Below, piece after piece: positions 16,472 through 26,110 of a stretch of 64,000 nucleotides of DNA. The position numbers were made by a program, and so were the translations under genes. Under the pieces are notes generated by a model. The model worked only from the letters and a program-made list of their open reading frames with translations. It ran no database searches and was not told where the DNA came from. How positions within the stretch are numbered: position 1 is the stretch's first letter; each line of letters starts with the position of its first letter. The DNA is taken from positions 504,283 to 568,282 of the forward strand of contig NZ_JACRSU010000002.1 in NCBI RefSeq assembly GCF_014384785.1, read 5' to 3'. Source of the DNA: Congzhengia minquanensis (GTDB lineage: Bacteria; Bacillota; Clostridia; UBA1381; UBA9506).

Positions 16472-17629
16472 TTGCCGAAAAGATCGCATAAAAATGATAA
16501 GGTGGCAAAGAAGATTTGCCCTATATGTAAGAAAGAGAAACCCTTAAAGTCTGGATTTTATAAAAGTTCTTCCCCACTTTACCAAGCGGATGGTTGTGTC
16601 CCTATTTGTACTGCTTGTGTAAAAAATGGAATTGTAAATGAAGATGGCACGATAAATAAAAATAAAATGAAAAACATGTGTCAGCGACTTGATAAGCCTT
16701 TATATTGGGATGATTTAGAGTCTGGATACTCTCAATATAAAAAAGAACACAGTTTTTTATCTGATGATGAAATTGCTAAAAAAGGCAAGGAAATTGTGGC
16801 CTTATACTTCAAAAATGTTATGTTAAGGCAAACAAGAAATAAAAATTTTGCTGAATCGGAAAAAGACGGTTATATTCACAATAACAGCAATGTTACAAAA
16901 GCCGAAAAAGACCGTATTGCAAAAAAATATATGGGGGCAAGTGCTGAAGATATTGCAAGCAAAGAACAGACTACACATCACCCCATTGAAGAAAAGCCTA
17001 TAAGGTCGGATGATTCGGAGTTTAATGTTACTCAGGACATGATAAATCTTTTTGGAGAAGGTTATACGAGAACAGAATATAAACATATGCATCGTAAATA
17101 CAACGACATAAAAATGAATTATTCTATTCAAACGAATCTTCACCAAGAAGCTCTTGTTACTTATGTTAGATTTAAAGTTAAAGAAGAACTTGCAACTGCA
17201 AAAGGAGATGTTCAAGAAGCACAAAAATGGTGGGCAGCAGCACAAGATGCGGCGGATAAGGCCAAATTAACACCTAAACAACTTACACAAGCAGATTTGC
17301 AGGGTGGTATAAATAGTTTTTCAGAAATTTTTAAAGCGGTAGAACAAGCTATAGATGTAATACCTATTTTACCTCAGTTTAAATTTAGACCTAATGATGC
17401 ATTAGATTTTAACATATGGTGTTATATTAATTATGCAAGAGAGTTACAAGGTTTACCGCAATGCGAATATGAGGATGTGTACAAGTTCTACGACAAGAAA
17501 AAGCAAGAATATATAGAGCAGTATGGTGATCCATACGGAATATTTGATGATGATCCAACAGAAAAAAACAGGCCAAGCATTGAAAAATTTATAGTTTTAC
17601 CTAAAGATTACAAAGATGGTGATGATTAA
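16472..17629 (+). CDS. Terminase small-subunit-like protein
   Basis: 385 residues, TTG start with AAAGGAGGTGG upstream. N-terminal zinc finger CPICKKEKPLKSGFYKSSSP...CVPICTACVKNG (about 16-50), then long charged helices and an acidic C-terminus. It lies directly upstream of the large terminase, the standard place for the DNA-recognition subunit. Zinc-finger small terminases occur in large Firmicute phages, but this assignment rests on position plus the DNA-binding look of the N-terminus. Confidence 0.6.
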   Translation: MPKRSHKNDKVAKKICPICKKEKPLKSGFYKSSSPLYQADGCVPICTACVKNGIVNEDGTINKNKMKNMCQRLDKPLYWDDLESGYSQYKKEHSFLSDDEIAKKGKEIVALYFKNVMLRQTRNKNFAESEKDGYIHNNSNVTKAEKDRIAKKYMGASAEDIASKEQTTHHPIEEKPIRSDDSEFNVTQDMINLFGEGYTRTEYKHMHRKYNDIKMNYSIQTNLHQEALVTYVRFKVKEELATAKGDVQEAQKWWAAAQDAADKAKLTPKQLTQADLQGGINSFSEIFKAVEQAIDVIPILPQFKFRPNDALDFNIWCYINYARELQGLPQCEYEDVYKFYDKKKQEYIEQYGDPYGIFDDDPTEKNRPSIEKFIVLPKDYKDGDD

Positions 17630-17691
17630 GGGGTGGTCGGCAAGAAGATATAATAAATGGACTAGCCTATTAGAGGGGGTGAGGCCAAACC

Positions 17692-19345
17692 ATGACTAAA
17701 GAACAAATTATTGCTTTACAGGACGACTCTGTTTTTGGAAAGAATCTATATAAATATGTTAAGTTTTGCTCTTGGTGTCGTTGGTTTCCCTGATTTATTT
17801 CTCGACTTAATTAAACCTAAAACTGGTGGTATTAATTTACATTCTGACCAAAGAGTGTATTTACGTTGCATTATGAGGTTTGTTGCTATGTATGGGGTCT
17901 TCCCCAGAGGATATGGTAAAACATACGATGAGGTTCTTGGTATGGATCTTGTGGCTATATTTTTCCCAGATATTGATCTTGCAATGACAGCACAAACCAA
18001 AGAAAATGCTGCTGAGTTAATAAAAGATAAACATACGGAAATAATGAAGCATTTTCCTATATTACAAAATGAAATAGAGGGGAAAGAAAAGTTCTCTAAG
18101 GGAGATGCGGAAATAAACTGGAAATCAGGCGCAAAAATTGATAATCTTGCAAACGCGCAGACAAGTAAAGGACAAAGACGAAAAAGAATAAATATTGAGG
18201 AGTCTGCACTTTTAAATGACGAATTATTTCAAGATGCTTTAAAGCCTATTGTTGAGGTTCCTAGATATACTATTGGAAGACTTGGTGTTGTTGATCCTTG
18301 TGAATTAAACCAGCAAATAAATTTCTTTACAACCTCTGGTTTTAGAGGAAGTGATGAATATGAAAGAAACATAAAGATGTTAAATGACATGATACAGCTA
18401 CGTGGAGAAATCGTGCTTGGGTCTTCTTGGTTTTTGCCCTGTTGGTATGGTAGAGGTTCAACTAAAAGTCAAATTTTAAAAAAGAAGAAAGAAATGTCCC
18501 CTATTGCATTCGCACAAAATTATGAATCAAAATGGGTTGGTTGTAGTGATGGCGCATTGGTGGATATAAATAAATTAATGATTTGTCGTTCTCTTGTTTC
18601 TGTTCAAAACAAAGCCATGAACGATGAAGAAGAATTTTATTTAGGTGTTGATGTTGCAAGGTCTCAAAACTCTAGCAATAATCAGTCGTCTGTTTCTGTA
18701 GCAAAAGTTATAAGAACCAAAGATAAAACAAAAATTATCACTATTGATATAGTAAACATCATTAACATTCCTAACATTTTAAATTTTACAGCTCAAGCTT
18801 GTAGAATTAAGCAAATTCAACGAGTTTATAATGCAAGAGGTGTAGTTGTTGATGGTAACGGGCTTGGTGCAGGTCTGATTGATGAATTATTAAAGGAAAG
18901 CTTTGATCCTATAACCAAAGAACCATTAGGTTGTTGGGATACTATTAACGATGACAATCAACCAGAAGTTCAGGATGCAATTAAAATTGTTTATAACTTA
19001 AAAGCACAAACTGCTCAAAGTAAAATTGTAACTACGTTTATAGATATGGTTGACAGTGGAAAATTACGACTTCTTCAAAAAAGAGGAATAAATGATTTTA
19101 CAGAAAAAGAAAATGACAACTTTATTGATAGTGTTGCTCCATTTTTAGAAACGGATGCATTTTTTGAAGAAACCGCAAATTTGAAATTAAAACATTTGCC
19201 AAATGGTGGGGTTACATTAGAAAAAGTTGTAAAAAAGTTAGATAAAGACCGTGTATCTGCAACAATATATGTGCTTTGGTTTATAAATGAATTTTGTAGA
19301 GATATATATAATAACTCAGACTATGATTTCGATTTTGATATTTAG
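17692..19345 (+). CDS. terL: Terminase large subunit, expressed by a +1 frameshift
   Basis: ATG 17692 with GAGGGGGTGAGG upstream encodes 33 residues (MTKEQIIALQDDSVFGKNLY...CSWCRWFP) ending ...TTT CCC TGA at 17785-17793. A +1 shift on CCC skips T17791 and enters the frame DLFLDLIKPKTGG..., giving 550 residues. ATPase motifs: FPRGYGKTYDE (Walker A-like), INIEESALL (Walker B). Nuclease: LGVDVARSQ, VVVDGNGLG and DNFIDSVAP. The downstream frame alone has no ribosome site and would lack the N-terminus. It translocates DNA into the prohead and cuts the genome. Confidence 0.85.
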
Positions 19346-19366
19346 AGAAAGGAGGGACAGTGCAAT

Positions 19367-21013
19367 ATGCAAGATACAGAACATAAAAAATTTTTACATG
19401 AAGACACAAAAGTGACAGAAGATTTTTCTTATTCTTATGATGTTGAAACAAATTCGTATGAAGACGCTTCGACAATAAATTTATTTAGTCGTTATTCCGA
19501 TATTTTTGATTATTATACAGAAGAACAACTAAAAAAATATGTTACTCAACCAATGCTTTATCATAAAGAACTAATGCGAATTTCCGAAAGAATGTACAAT
19601 AAAAATGGTACATATGGACAAACTGTTGCCAAAATGACTGCTTCTCCTACTCTGGATTATATTGCTATGCCAAACGGTTCAACACAAAAAGCAAAGTTAA
19701 GTATTGATAAAGCCAATCATATTATGCGACATAAATTAAATCATAAGCTAATTACAAGAGATTGTCTTCATAATGCCTTGGTATATGGGGAATATGTTGC
19801 AATATGGAGAGACACAAAGGCAAAGAGAATCACTAAAAACAACGCTTACTCTATCTCTGATAAAATTGAAGGTTTAGCATTTATTGATAATATGATGTTG
19901 CAGCCATTAGATTTAGATTATGTAAGATTTGAGGGTTTTGCCAATGGAGATTATGTTGTCTCATTTGACATGTCATACTTTGATAGATTTAAAGGAAATG
20001 GATTAGTTGGAGAGATTAAAAACTATCCTAGCAACTTTATCAGAGGTTATACAGAATATAAAAAAGACTCAAATAAACGTTGGTTATTATTAAATCAAGA
20101 AACAACCTTTGCATATAAATATCGCGCTTCGATTTTAGAGTCCCACGGAAGAATGTTGGGGCTTTTTGCTTTGTTAGATATTTTATTTTCTGAGGAATAC
20201 ACAGACTCTCAAAGAAATAACATGCGTGAAAATAGCTCTAATATTCGGTATATGACACTTCCAGAAGGAGAGAAAAAAGGCAGTTGTAGTCTTAATAAAG
20301 ACCAACAAACCAATCAATATAACGCTTTCAAAAAGGCTGTAAATATAGACGACCAAAATAAAAAAAATAAAATTGGCCGTACAACTACTCTGAAACTTGC
20401 TCCTGGAACAGTTATAGGAAAACTAGATTCTGATAACACATTCTTAACAAACACCCTTACAAAAGAAAATAACGAATGTATAAGTACATCTTTAGGGTTG
20501 GCTATATCGGCATTAAATGGTGGTGGGCAAGGTGCATCCTACTCTACATTATCCGTTAATATCGATTTGATGCTTGCTGAAGTTTTTCAAATGTTAGAGC
20601 AAATTCAGTGGCAATATACAAAGCTGATTAATAATTATCTTGAATTGTCAGAAGAAGATTGGATTGATATTGTTTATTTAAAGACATCGACTCTTAATCA
20701 AGAAAGTGCTTTCTCAACAGCAAAGGATTTATATTTGTCCGCTGGAGGTTCAAGAACGTGGTTGTATGCAGTTGGTTCAGGTGATTCAAACACATATCTA
20801 AGGCTAATGGAGATGGAAAAAGAACTTGAGTATGACGATAGATTTTTACCGCACCCAACGTCGTACACTCTTTCTAACTCTATGGATAAAGCAACTGTCG
20901 ATGAAAATTCGGGTGGTGCTCCAAAGAAAAAAAATAGTGAGTTGAGTGATTTAGGAGTACAGACAAGAACAAATGGCGGAAACAAAACACCAAAACCAAG
21001 TACAAGAAAGTGA
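19367..21013 (+). CDS. Portal protein
   Basis: 548 residues, GGAGGGACAG before the ATG. Position directly after terL and before protease/scaffold, and size, fit a portal. Typical elements are a mixed alpha/beta wing, an ALNGGGQGASYSTLSVNIDLM segment (crown/tunnel region, about residues 383-403) and a long helix MLAEVFQMLEQIQWQYTKLINN. The C-terminus is polar and disordered (KKKNSELSD...NGGNKTPKPSTRK). The portal forms the dodecameric DNA channel at the capsid vertex. Confidence 0.8.
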   Translation: MQDTEHKKFLHEDTKVTEDFSYSYDVETNSYEDASTINLFSRYSDIFDYYTEEQLKKYVTQPMLYHKELMRISERMYNKNGTYGQTVAKMTASPTLDYIAMPNGSTQKAKLSIDKANHIMRHKLNHKLITRDCLHNALVYGEYVAIWRDTKAKRITKNNAYSISDKIEGLAFIDNMMLQPLDLDYVRFEGFANGDYVVSFDMSYFDRFKGNGLVGEIKNYPSNFIRGYTEYKKDSNKRWLLLNQETTFAYKYRASILESHGRMLGLFALLDILFSEEYTDSQRNNMRENSSNIRYMTLPEGEKKGSCSLNKDQQTNQYNAFKKAVNIDDQNKKNKIGRTTTLKLAPGTVIGKLDSDNTFLTNTLTKENNECISTSLGLAISALNGGGQGASYSTLSVNIDLMLAEVFQMLEQIQWQYTKLINNYLELSEEDWIDIVYLKTSTLNQESAFSTAKDLYLSAGGSRTWLYAVGSGDSNTYLRLMEMEKELEYDDRFLPHPTSYTLSNSMDKATVDENSGGAPKKKNSELSDLGVQTRTNGGNKTPKPSTRK

Positions 21014-21021
21014 GGTTTTAA

Positions 21022-22290
21022 ATGGATTTAGAATTGTGCTCAATTCAGGAACAAACCTCTGAAGATATAAAAGCTGGCAGAGTCAAAATCGTAATGTCCG
21101 CTTACGAAATACACGACACAGGGAATTTGTCTCAAATAAACAATAACGGCATACATTGGGAAGAAAAATACACTATTGACAACATGGAATCTGCAATAGG
21201 TGCACCTTTTGTAGTTAGATTTGTTGATGTGAATAGGTCTTTAATATCTGACCACGGAAGAATGGAAAACGATATTGAGGATGGCAACATTATTTTCCCT
21301 GACAGTGATACAGTTGGACACATTGAAGATGTGTGGATTGAGGACAGAGAGGTTAAAGGTAAAACAAAAAAATTACTGATGGTATCAGGTGTAATTTATG
21401 ACCAAAGATACCATGAACTTGTAAAATATCTTCGTGAAGCAATTTCTTCGGGCAATCACATAAAAGGTAGTGTGGAAATATCAGGCAAAGGAAAATTAAA
21501 ACAAATTGTTTATGAGCATGGGATTGGGAGCAAAGATAAAAACGGTAATTTAATTATCCCAAGAACTCCCGTCTTATTCGATATAAGCGGATTGGCATTG
21601 CTTTCTGATTTTGTGCCACCGGCAGATACAGCGTCAGAGGTTATAGAAATCAACCAAAAATCAACTAAAATCAATTTAGATGATATAAACAAAAAGGAGG
21701 AAACCGAAATGGCAGAAGACGTAAAGACAGACAATACTGTTGTTGAATTAAACGCAAAAATTATTGCACAGGTCGAAGAACTCAACGAGTTAAAAAATAA
21801 ATTGTCTACTACTGAAACAGAATTGAATTCCTGCAAAGAAAAATTAACTGCTTCAAAGGCAAAAGAGGTTGAGTTGAATGAATTACTCGTGGAAGCAAAC
21901 AAAGAATTAGAGGCTCAGAAAAATCGGGTTGCTGAACTTAACGGCGAAATTGAACCTTTAAGACAGATGAAGGCAGATAGCGAGAAAGCACAGGCTCAGG
22001 CCGAGATAAATTCTTATTTTGAAAACATTAAGAATGAGAATGGTTTTAGTGAGGCTGAACTTAACTCTATGAAAGAGGACTTTGTTGACAAGTGTGATTT
22101 AGATGGTCTTAAAGCTAAAGAAACAGAACTTTGTGTTGCTAAATTTAAAGCAATGAAGTCTGCTGAAAAATCGGAACTAGAAATTAATAGTGCAGAAGAC
22201 TTGAACAATGGTACACTCTTCTTCTCTACTAAAATTGAAACCGTAGAAGCAAATAGTGCCAATAGTGATGGCAGTGAATTATTTAGATAA
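21022..22290 (+). CDS. Prohead protease fused to scaffold domain
   Basis: 422 residues. N-terminal ~215 residues are globular with LISDHGRMEND (possible catalytic His) and IKGSVEISGKG (possible nucleophile Ser), ending in LALLSDFVPPAD; this is the layout of phage maturation proteases. After residue 229 the chain becomes a charged coiled coil (AKIIAQVEELNELKNKLS...), a scaffold. The motif E-[LI]-N recurs nine times (e.g. VIEINQ, TELNS, AEINS) and also twice near the start of the capsid protein. An internal start makes the scaffold alone (separate entry). Arrangement parallels lambda C/Nu3. Confidence 0.7.
   Translation: MDLELCSIQEQTSEDIKAGRVKIVMSAYEIHDTGNLSQINNNGIHWEEKYTIDNMESAIGAPFVVRFVDVNRSLISDHGRMENDIEDGNIIFPDSDTVGHIEDVWIEDREVKGKTKKLLMVSGVIYDQRYHELVKYLREAISSGNHIKGSVEISGKGKLKQIVYEHGIGSKDKNGNLIIPRTPVLFDISGLALLSDFVPPADTASEVIEINQKSTKINLDDINKKEETEMAEDVKTDNTVVELNAKIIAQVEELNELKNKLSTTETELNSCKEKLTASKAKEVELNELLVEANKELEAQKNRVAELNGEIEPLRQMKADSEKAQAQAEINSYFENIKNENGFSEAELNSMKEDFVDKCDLDGLKAKETELCVAKFKAMKSAEKSELEINSAEDLNNGTLFFSTKIETVEANSANSDGSELFR
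21709..22290 (+). CDS. Internally initiated scaffold protein (same frame)
   Basis: ATG 21709 is preceded by AAGGAGG at 8 nt, one of the strongest ribosome sites in the window, in the middle of the protease-scaffold ORF. The product would be 193 residues, MAEDVKTDNTVVELN..., all coiled coil. Nested scaffold genes of this kind let the phage make many scaffold copies for few proteases. Confidence 0.75.
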   Translation: MAEDVKTDNTVVELNAKIIAQVEELNELKNKLSTTETELNSCKEKLTASKAKEVELNELLVEANKELEAQKNRVAELNGEIEPLRQMKADSEKAQAQAEINSYFENIKNENGFSEAELNSMKEDFVDKCDLDGLKAKETELCVAKFKAMKSAEKSELEINSAEDLNNGTLFFSTKIETVEANSANSDGSELFR

Positions 22291-22308
22291 TTGAAAGGAG
22301 AAAGAATT

Positions 22309-22773
22309 ATGCCAATTGTAAAATTTCAGAATTATAGTGGTATCAAAAATGAACAGCACACGCCAAGGGCAATCGCCGATGTAGATTTAAAAAATGGTTA
22401 TGCTGTAACGATTGATTATGTTGACGGTGATGAAGTTGCAAAACTTCCTACTGCTGATACAGCAAAGGGTGATATTTATTTTGTGAATAATACAATTACT
22501 ACACCTGAACTTAAAAATTATGAGGATTTTGTAATTAAAAAAGGTAAGCCTGTAAGAGCATTTAATTTTGCTAATTCTGCAAGAGAAATTGTTGAAATTT
22601 CTGGAGACCTTGTAACGGGTAACAATATTGCTAAAGGCGATATTCTTGTTGCTGGCACAGATGGAGGTTACACTAAGGTTGAAGCAGCTACAGGTTATAA
22701 AGTATCGCTTAAAGTTGTTGATTTTAACAACGTTGGCGGTTCTGGCTATGACTGCGTTATTGTTGTAGGTTAA
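22309..22773 (+). CDS. Head decoration-like protein
   Basis: 154 residues starting MPIVKFQNYSGIKNEQHTPR with GAAAGGAGAAAG upstream; a TTG six codons earlier is inside the ribosome site. The sequence is beta-rich with short turns (VTIDYVDGDEVAKLPTADTAKGDIYF, GDILVAGTDGGY), lacks Cys pairs and lies between scaffold and capsid, where decoration or head-fibre base proteins are found. Identity inferred from place and composition. Confidence 0.55.
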   Translation: MPIVKFQNYSGIKNEQHTPRAIADVDLKNGYAVTIDYVDGDEVAKLPTADTAKGDIYFVNNTITTPELKNYEDFVIKKGKPVRAFNFANSAREIVEISGDLVTGNNIAKGDILVAGTDGGYTKVEAATGYKVSLKVVDFNNVGGSGYDCVIVVG

Positions 22774-22788
22774 TCGAAAGGAGAGAGA

Positions 22789-23889
22789 ATGGTGAACGCA
22801 ATTAATTTTGAAAATATTCAGGCAAATGCTGAACTTAACAGTTTGCAGAAAACAGTTAATGTAAAAAGCGAAGGTGTAGAAATCTTTTCTGCTATGTGTG
22901 CGGGTAAAGATGTAAGTAAGTACGGCAATAAAGTTGATAAGGTTAATGCTTATGTGAAGACTAGGGGTGTTGCTGCCAAAAATGGCGATGTAAAGGCTCA
23001 GGCAGAACTTAACGCTATTAGAACAGAAATGATTGAGGCCCCTCTTCTTAAGAGACTTAACATTCTTGATTTTATGGGTGAAAAAATTGATGTTGGTATG
23101 AATGAAGCCGTGGAATACAAGGTTTATAATCTTGAAGGAAAGATGTCTGATTGGCAGGCTGTCAACGGTACATTTCCGTTTGCAACTTATACATACAAGA
23201 CAAGAACAATGGATACCGACAATATTACGGGTGGTATCCTTATAGACCACAGAGAGTTTGCGACAGGTAATCTTGATGCAATTCAAACACTCAATGAGCA
23301 GACTGTAACAGATATGATGAATAAAGTATTTTATAAGGTTCAAAAGAATTTGTATGCGGGCATTAAAGGTGCTCCTATTAAGAATTTTGCTGAAGCCGCT
23401 GGCATTACAAAAACATCTGTTGATGCTGCTTTGAAAAAGGCTCGTAGATTTGGTAATGTAACAATGATTGGTGATTATTCTGTAATTACTCAGATTGAAG
23501 ATTTTGCCGGGTTTAAAGTTGATACTTCTGGTTCTGTAAGGTTTTCTGAGGCGGTTATGGAGGAAATTAGAAAGACCGGTCTTCTTAAGACATATAAAGG
23601 GACACCAATTGTTGAAATTCCTAACTCCTTCAATATGACTAAACTTAATGACACTAAGGATTTTTATGAAACATATCTTCCCGAAGGTCTTTTATACTTC
23701 CTGATTTCTGGTGCTCTTTCACCTCTCAAGATTGGTTTTAAGGGCGGTCTTCAGACTATGGCTGGTCAGGATTTGAACCTTAGAGCAGATGTTATGAGAT
23801 TTGACCTTGAAATGGGTACTGCTGTTATTGACGAGTATGTTCCTGCAATCGGTCTTGTATCTGACAGCAACTATTCCGTTGATAAATAA
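22789..23889 (+). CDS. Major capsid protein
   Basis: 366 residues, AAAGGAGAGAG before ATG. It follows protease/scaffold and precedes connectors. The N-terminal ~80 residues are helical (a delta-domain like extension) and hold two E-L-N sites (NAELNSLQ, QAELNAIR), then comes MIEAPLLKRLNILDFMGEKIDVGMNEAVEYKVY and an HK97-like alpha/beta core. C-terminus LRADVMRFDLEMGTAVIDEYVP matches the P-domain/A-domain end of HK97-fold capsids. The N-terminal extension is probably removed by the protease. Confidence 0.8.
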   Translation: MVNAINFENIQANAELNSLQKTVNVKSEGVEIFSAMCAGKDVSKYGNKVDKVNAYVKTRGVAAKNGDVKAQAELNAIRTEMIEAPLLKRLNILDFMGEKIDVGMNEAVEYKVYNLEGKMSDWQAVNGTFPFATYTYKTRTMDTDNITGGILIDHREFATGNLDAIQTLNEQTVTDMMNKVFYKVQKNLYAGIKGAPIKNFAEAAGITKTSVDAALKKARRFGNVTMIGDYSVITQIEDFAGFKVDTSGSVRFSEAVMEEIRKTGLLKTYKGTPIVEIPNSFNMTKLNDTKDFYETYLPEGLLYFLISGALSPLKIGFKGGLQTMAGQDLNLRADVMRFDLEMGTAVIDEYVPAIGLVSDSNYSVDK

Positions 23890-23902
23890 GATATTTTTTT
23901 AG

Positions 23903-23932
23903 TGTAAGAGGGGTTCACTTACTCCTCTTACA
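23903..23932 (+). terminator. Hairpin after the capsid gene
   Basis: TGTAAGAGG pairs with CCTCTTACA, followed only by TTTAATAT. It could attenuate transcription or protect the capsid mRNA end so that capsid is made in excess over connectors. Confidence 0.5.
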
Positions 23933-23966
23933 TTTAATATAAAGGTTATTTTGGAGGTTTTATATT

Positions 23967-24428
23967 ATGAGTTTAGATATGGACAAGAGAAGCAAAATTA
24001 TAAATCTGTGTCCTTGGGGTGTTTCTTTTACTTTGCCAAACTCTAATGGTGAATTGCTATTGGAAGCAAACAAAACGGCTACAGTAAGAAATGAGGAATT
24101 GGTTACATTGGCTGACAATCAGAATGTTATGTTTAACGGAACAAGCGATGGCAACCACGCAAGAATTTATGTTGATAATCCCGATTTTAGGGAATATGTG
24201 GGATATGATTCGCCTGAAGAAAAAAGATTTCAGTTTGTTCTTACAAAGGATGAATGTGCAAAGATTTTTGAATTAAAATCCGATTCCGCATTTAAGAAAA
24301 ATGTTAAAGAAAAGGTTGTGCTTCATCACGAAAAAGAAATCTTTATGAATTACTGTAGAAAAATGAAACTAAATGAATATGACCGCATTGAGTTTTTAGA
24401 GGAATATACAGGAATTAAATTTAGATAA
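23967..24428 (+). CDS. Hypothetical head/neck protein
   Basis: 153 residues, GGAGGTTT before ATG. Starts MSLDMDKRSKIINLCPWGVSFTLPNSNGELLLEANKTATV, a beta domain, followed by a helical half (ECAKIFELKSDSAFKKNVKEKVVLHHEKEIFMNYCRKMKLNEYDRIEFLEEYTG). First gene after the capsid; a neck or head-completion role is inferred from position only. Confidence 0.5.
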   Translation: MSLDMDKRSKIINLCPWGVSFTLPNSNGELLLEANKTATVRNEELVTLADNQNVMFNGTSDGNHARIYVDNPDFREYVGYDSPEEKRFQFVLTKDECAKIFELKSDSAFKKNVKEKVVLHHEKEIFMNYCRKMKLNEYDRIEFLEEYTGIKFR

Positions 24429-24440
24429 GGTGGTGGTAAA

Positions 24441-24857
24441 ATGGGTACAGATTTACAAGAAGTTTATGATGCTTTCTTCATAAAAGTACCAACCGTGGAT
24501 TTTTTCGGAAAAGAAAGTCAGGTATTTCAGTTCTTTAAGTCTGCAATCAGTAAGTGTTATCGCCATACTTATGACAAATTAGATTATGTTTGTGACGAAT
24601 ATACATATGAAGGGTATTTTAAAAATATTATAAGCAATTCTTCAATAGAACTTATCTCTATGTTTATGGTTAAAGAGTATCTTGTGCAAAAATTCTCGTT
24701 ACTTACTACGAGAAAACAATATCTTGGAACACAGGCATTTAATAAAATACCGTCCAACAAAGAAGAATTTGATTTGACTGAAAACAGTTTAAAGTATTGG
24801 ACTGACGAAATTTCAAGATTTTTAATGGAATTTCCAGACTATTCCGATGAAAGGTAG
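24441..24857 (+). CDS. Head-tail connector (adaptor-like)
   Basis: 138 residues, mostly helical (KSAISKCYRHTYDKLDYVCDEYTYEGYFKNII, IELISMFMVKEYLVQKFSLL), ending DEISRFLMEFPDYSDER. An all-helical ~140-residue protein in this slot matches gp6/gp15-type adaptor proteins that dock to the portal. Overlaps the next gene's ribosome site. Confidence 0.55.
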   Translation: MGTDLQEVYDAFFIKVPTVDFFGKESQVFQFFKSAISKCYRHTYDKLDYVCDEYTYEGYFKNIISNSSIELISMFMVKEYLVQKFSLLTTRKQYLGTQAFNKIPSNKEEFDLTENSLKYWTDEISRFLMEFPDYSDER

Positions 24858-24864
24858 GTGTTTT

Positions 24865-25086
24865 ATGAAAAGTGTAATTATAAAAACACCTAAATGTGAA
24901 ATTGATTTTACAGACCTTTGCAATAAGGAATATAAAAAGATTAATGCTCTTATGGGGCTTATTGAAAAAGAGTTTTCTGTTGATTTAAACAATCATCAGG
25001 CTCTCAGGCACGAAATCCTTGATATTTCTAATTTTATTAAAAGATTGCCCACCATGGTCAGTGAGGTGATTGATTATGATGTTTAG
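24865..25086 (+). CDS. Small hypothetical protein in the connector cluster
   Basis: 73 residues, MKSVIIKTPKCEIDFTDLCNKEYKKINALMG..., ending in a helix. GGTAGGTG precedes ATG 24865; an earlier in-frame ATG (24847) lies before that site. The end overlaps the next start by 11 nt, implying translational coupling. No family recognised. Confidence 0.5.
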   Translation: MKSVIIKTPKCEIDFTDLCNKEYKKINALMGLIEKEFSVDLNNHQALRHEILDISNFIKRLPTMVSEVIDYDV

Positions 25087-26098
25087 AAATGATTGGCTTG
25101 TGAATGATAGAGGTGCTGACGAAAGGTTTTATACCAAAGAAGAAACTATCGACAGCGTAATTGAGAACTTCGACCTTAGACGCTATCATAGTGCAGAGGG
25201 ATATGATATTGTAATCAACGGCATTACTGAAAGATGTCTTGTGCAGACTTCAAGCAACCCTCTACGAGAATTGAACGATTTTCGCAAGATACATTGTCCT
25301 ATTATTGCCGATGTGAAACGAGGCTATTATGTTCAGTATGAAGGTGACACTTGGATAATTGACACCAATGTTGTTAATGTTGACGGTGCTTATCTTTCAA
25401 CAAGGATGTCTCGCTGCCAATATGTTTTGCGGTGGCAAAATTCTAATGGAGATATTGTTGAAAAATGGGCATATGCTTCAGACCAAACAAAATATTCTGA
25501 TGGTGAAAATTCTAATAGCGTTATTACTGTCGGTGATAATCAATATGGATTATTATTGCCTATTGATGCAGACACCAAGAAGCTAAAGCGTGGCATGAGA
25601 TTTGCTTTTGATTTTGATGATGCTACTGAACCAGATATTTATAGACTTAGTAACCGAAAAATTAACCTTACTGATGGAACAATTCAACTTTCTTTTGCTT
25701 TTGATGCTTTTAACAGAGAGAAAGATAAACATATTGAATTAAATGGTAAAATGGTTTGGATTTGTAACTATTTCTCTTATACAACTCAAATTACACCTAA
25801 CGTTCCTGATATGACGGCGGATTTTTCTGCAATTATTTCTGGAAATTCTAAACTTAAACTTGGTTTTAGTCGTACATATACTGTAACTTTCAAAGATAAA
25901 AACGGAAACGATGTTGATGTTGATTTTAAATGGGATGTGGTTAGTGATTTTGAGGTAGATAAAAATGTGAATGGCAATTCCATTGAACTATGTGTTGAAG
26001 ATGAACGTTATATTGGTACAAATTTTCTGTTGCAAGTAATAGGTTTAAATGATAAATTAATAACGGAAATTAAAATTAATGTGATAGATTCTTTTTAA
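25076..26098 (+). CDS. Head-closure-like protein with C-terminal Ig-like domain
   Basis: 340 residues. The first ~125 residues (FRNDWLVNDRGADERFYTKEET..., GYYVQYEGDTWIID) match the size and strand pattern of head-closure (stopper) proteins; the last ~90 (IISGNSKLKLGFSRTYTVTFKDKNGNDVDVDFKWDV...) look like an Ig-like fold often attached to virion surface proteins. GAGGTGATTGATT precedes ATG 25076. Role inferred from gene order: adaptor, stopper, tail completion, tube. Confidence 0.5.
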   Translation: MMFRNDWLVNDRGADERFYTKEETIDSVIENFDLRRYHSAEGYDIVINGITERCLVQTSSNPLRELNDFRKIHCPIIADVKRGYYVQYEGDTWIIDTNVVNVDGAYLSTRMSRCQYVLRWQNSNGDIVEKWAYASDQTKYSDGENSNSVITVGDNQYGLLLPIDADTKKLKRGMRFAFDFDDATEPDIYRLSNRKINLTDGTIQLSFAFDAFNREKDKHIELNGKMVWICNYFSYTTQITPNVPDMTADFSAIISGNSKLKLGFSRTYTVTFKDKNGNDVDVDFKWDVVSDFEVDKNVNGNSIELCVEDERYIGTNFLLQVIGLNDKLITEIKINVIDSF

Positions 26099-26110
26099 AG
26101 GAGGGGTTTG

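Noticed and set aside
22387..23343. 318-codon minus-strand ORF opposite the capsid gene
   Set aside because: Shadow of the capsid and decoration genes: Cys/Asn/Ile-rich composition, no ribosome site.
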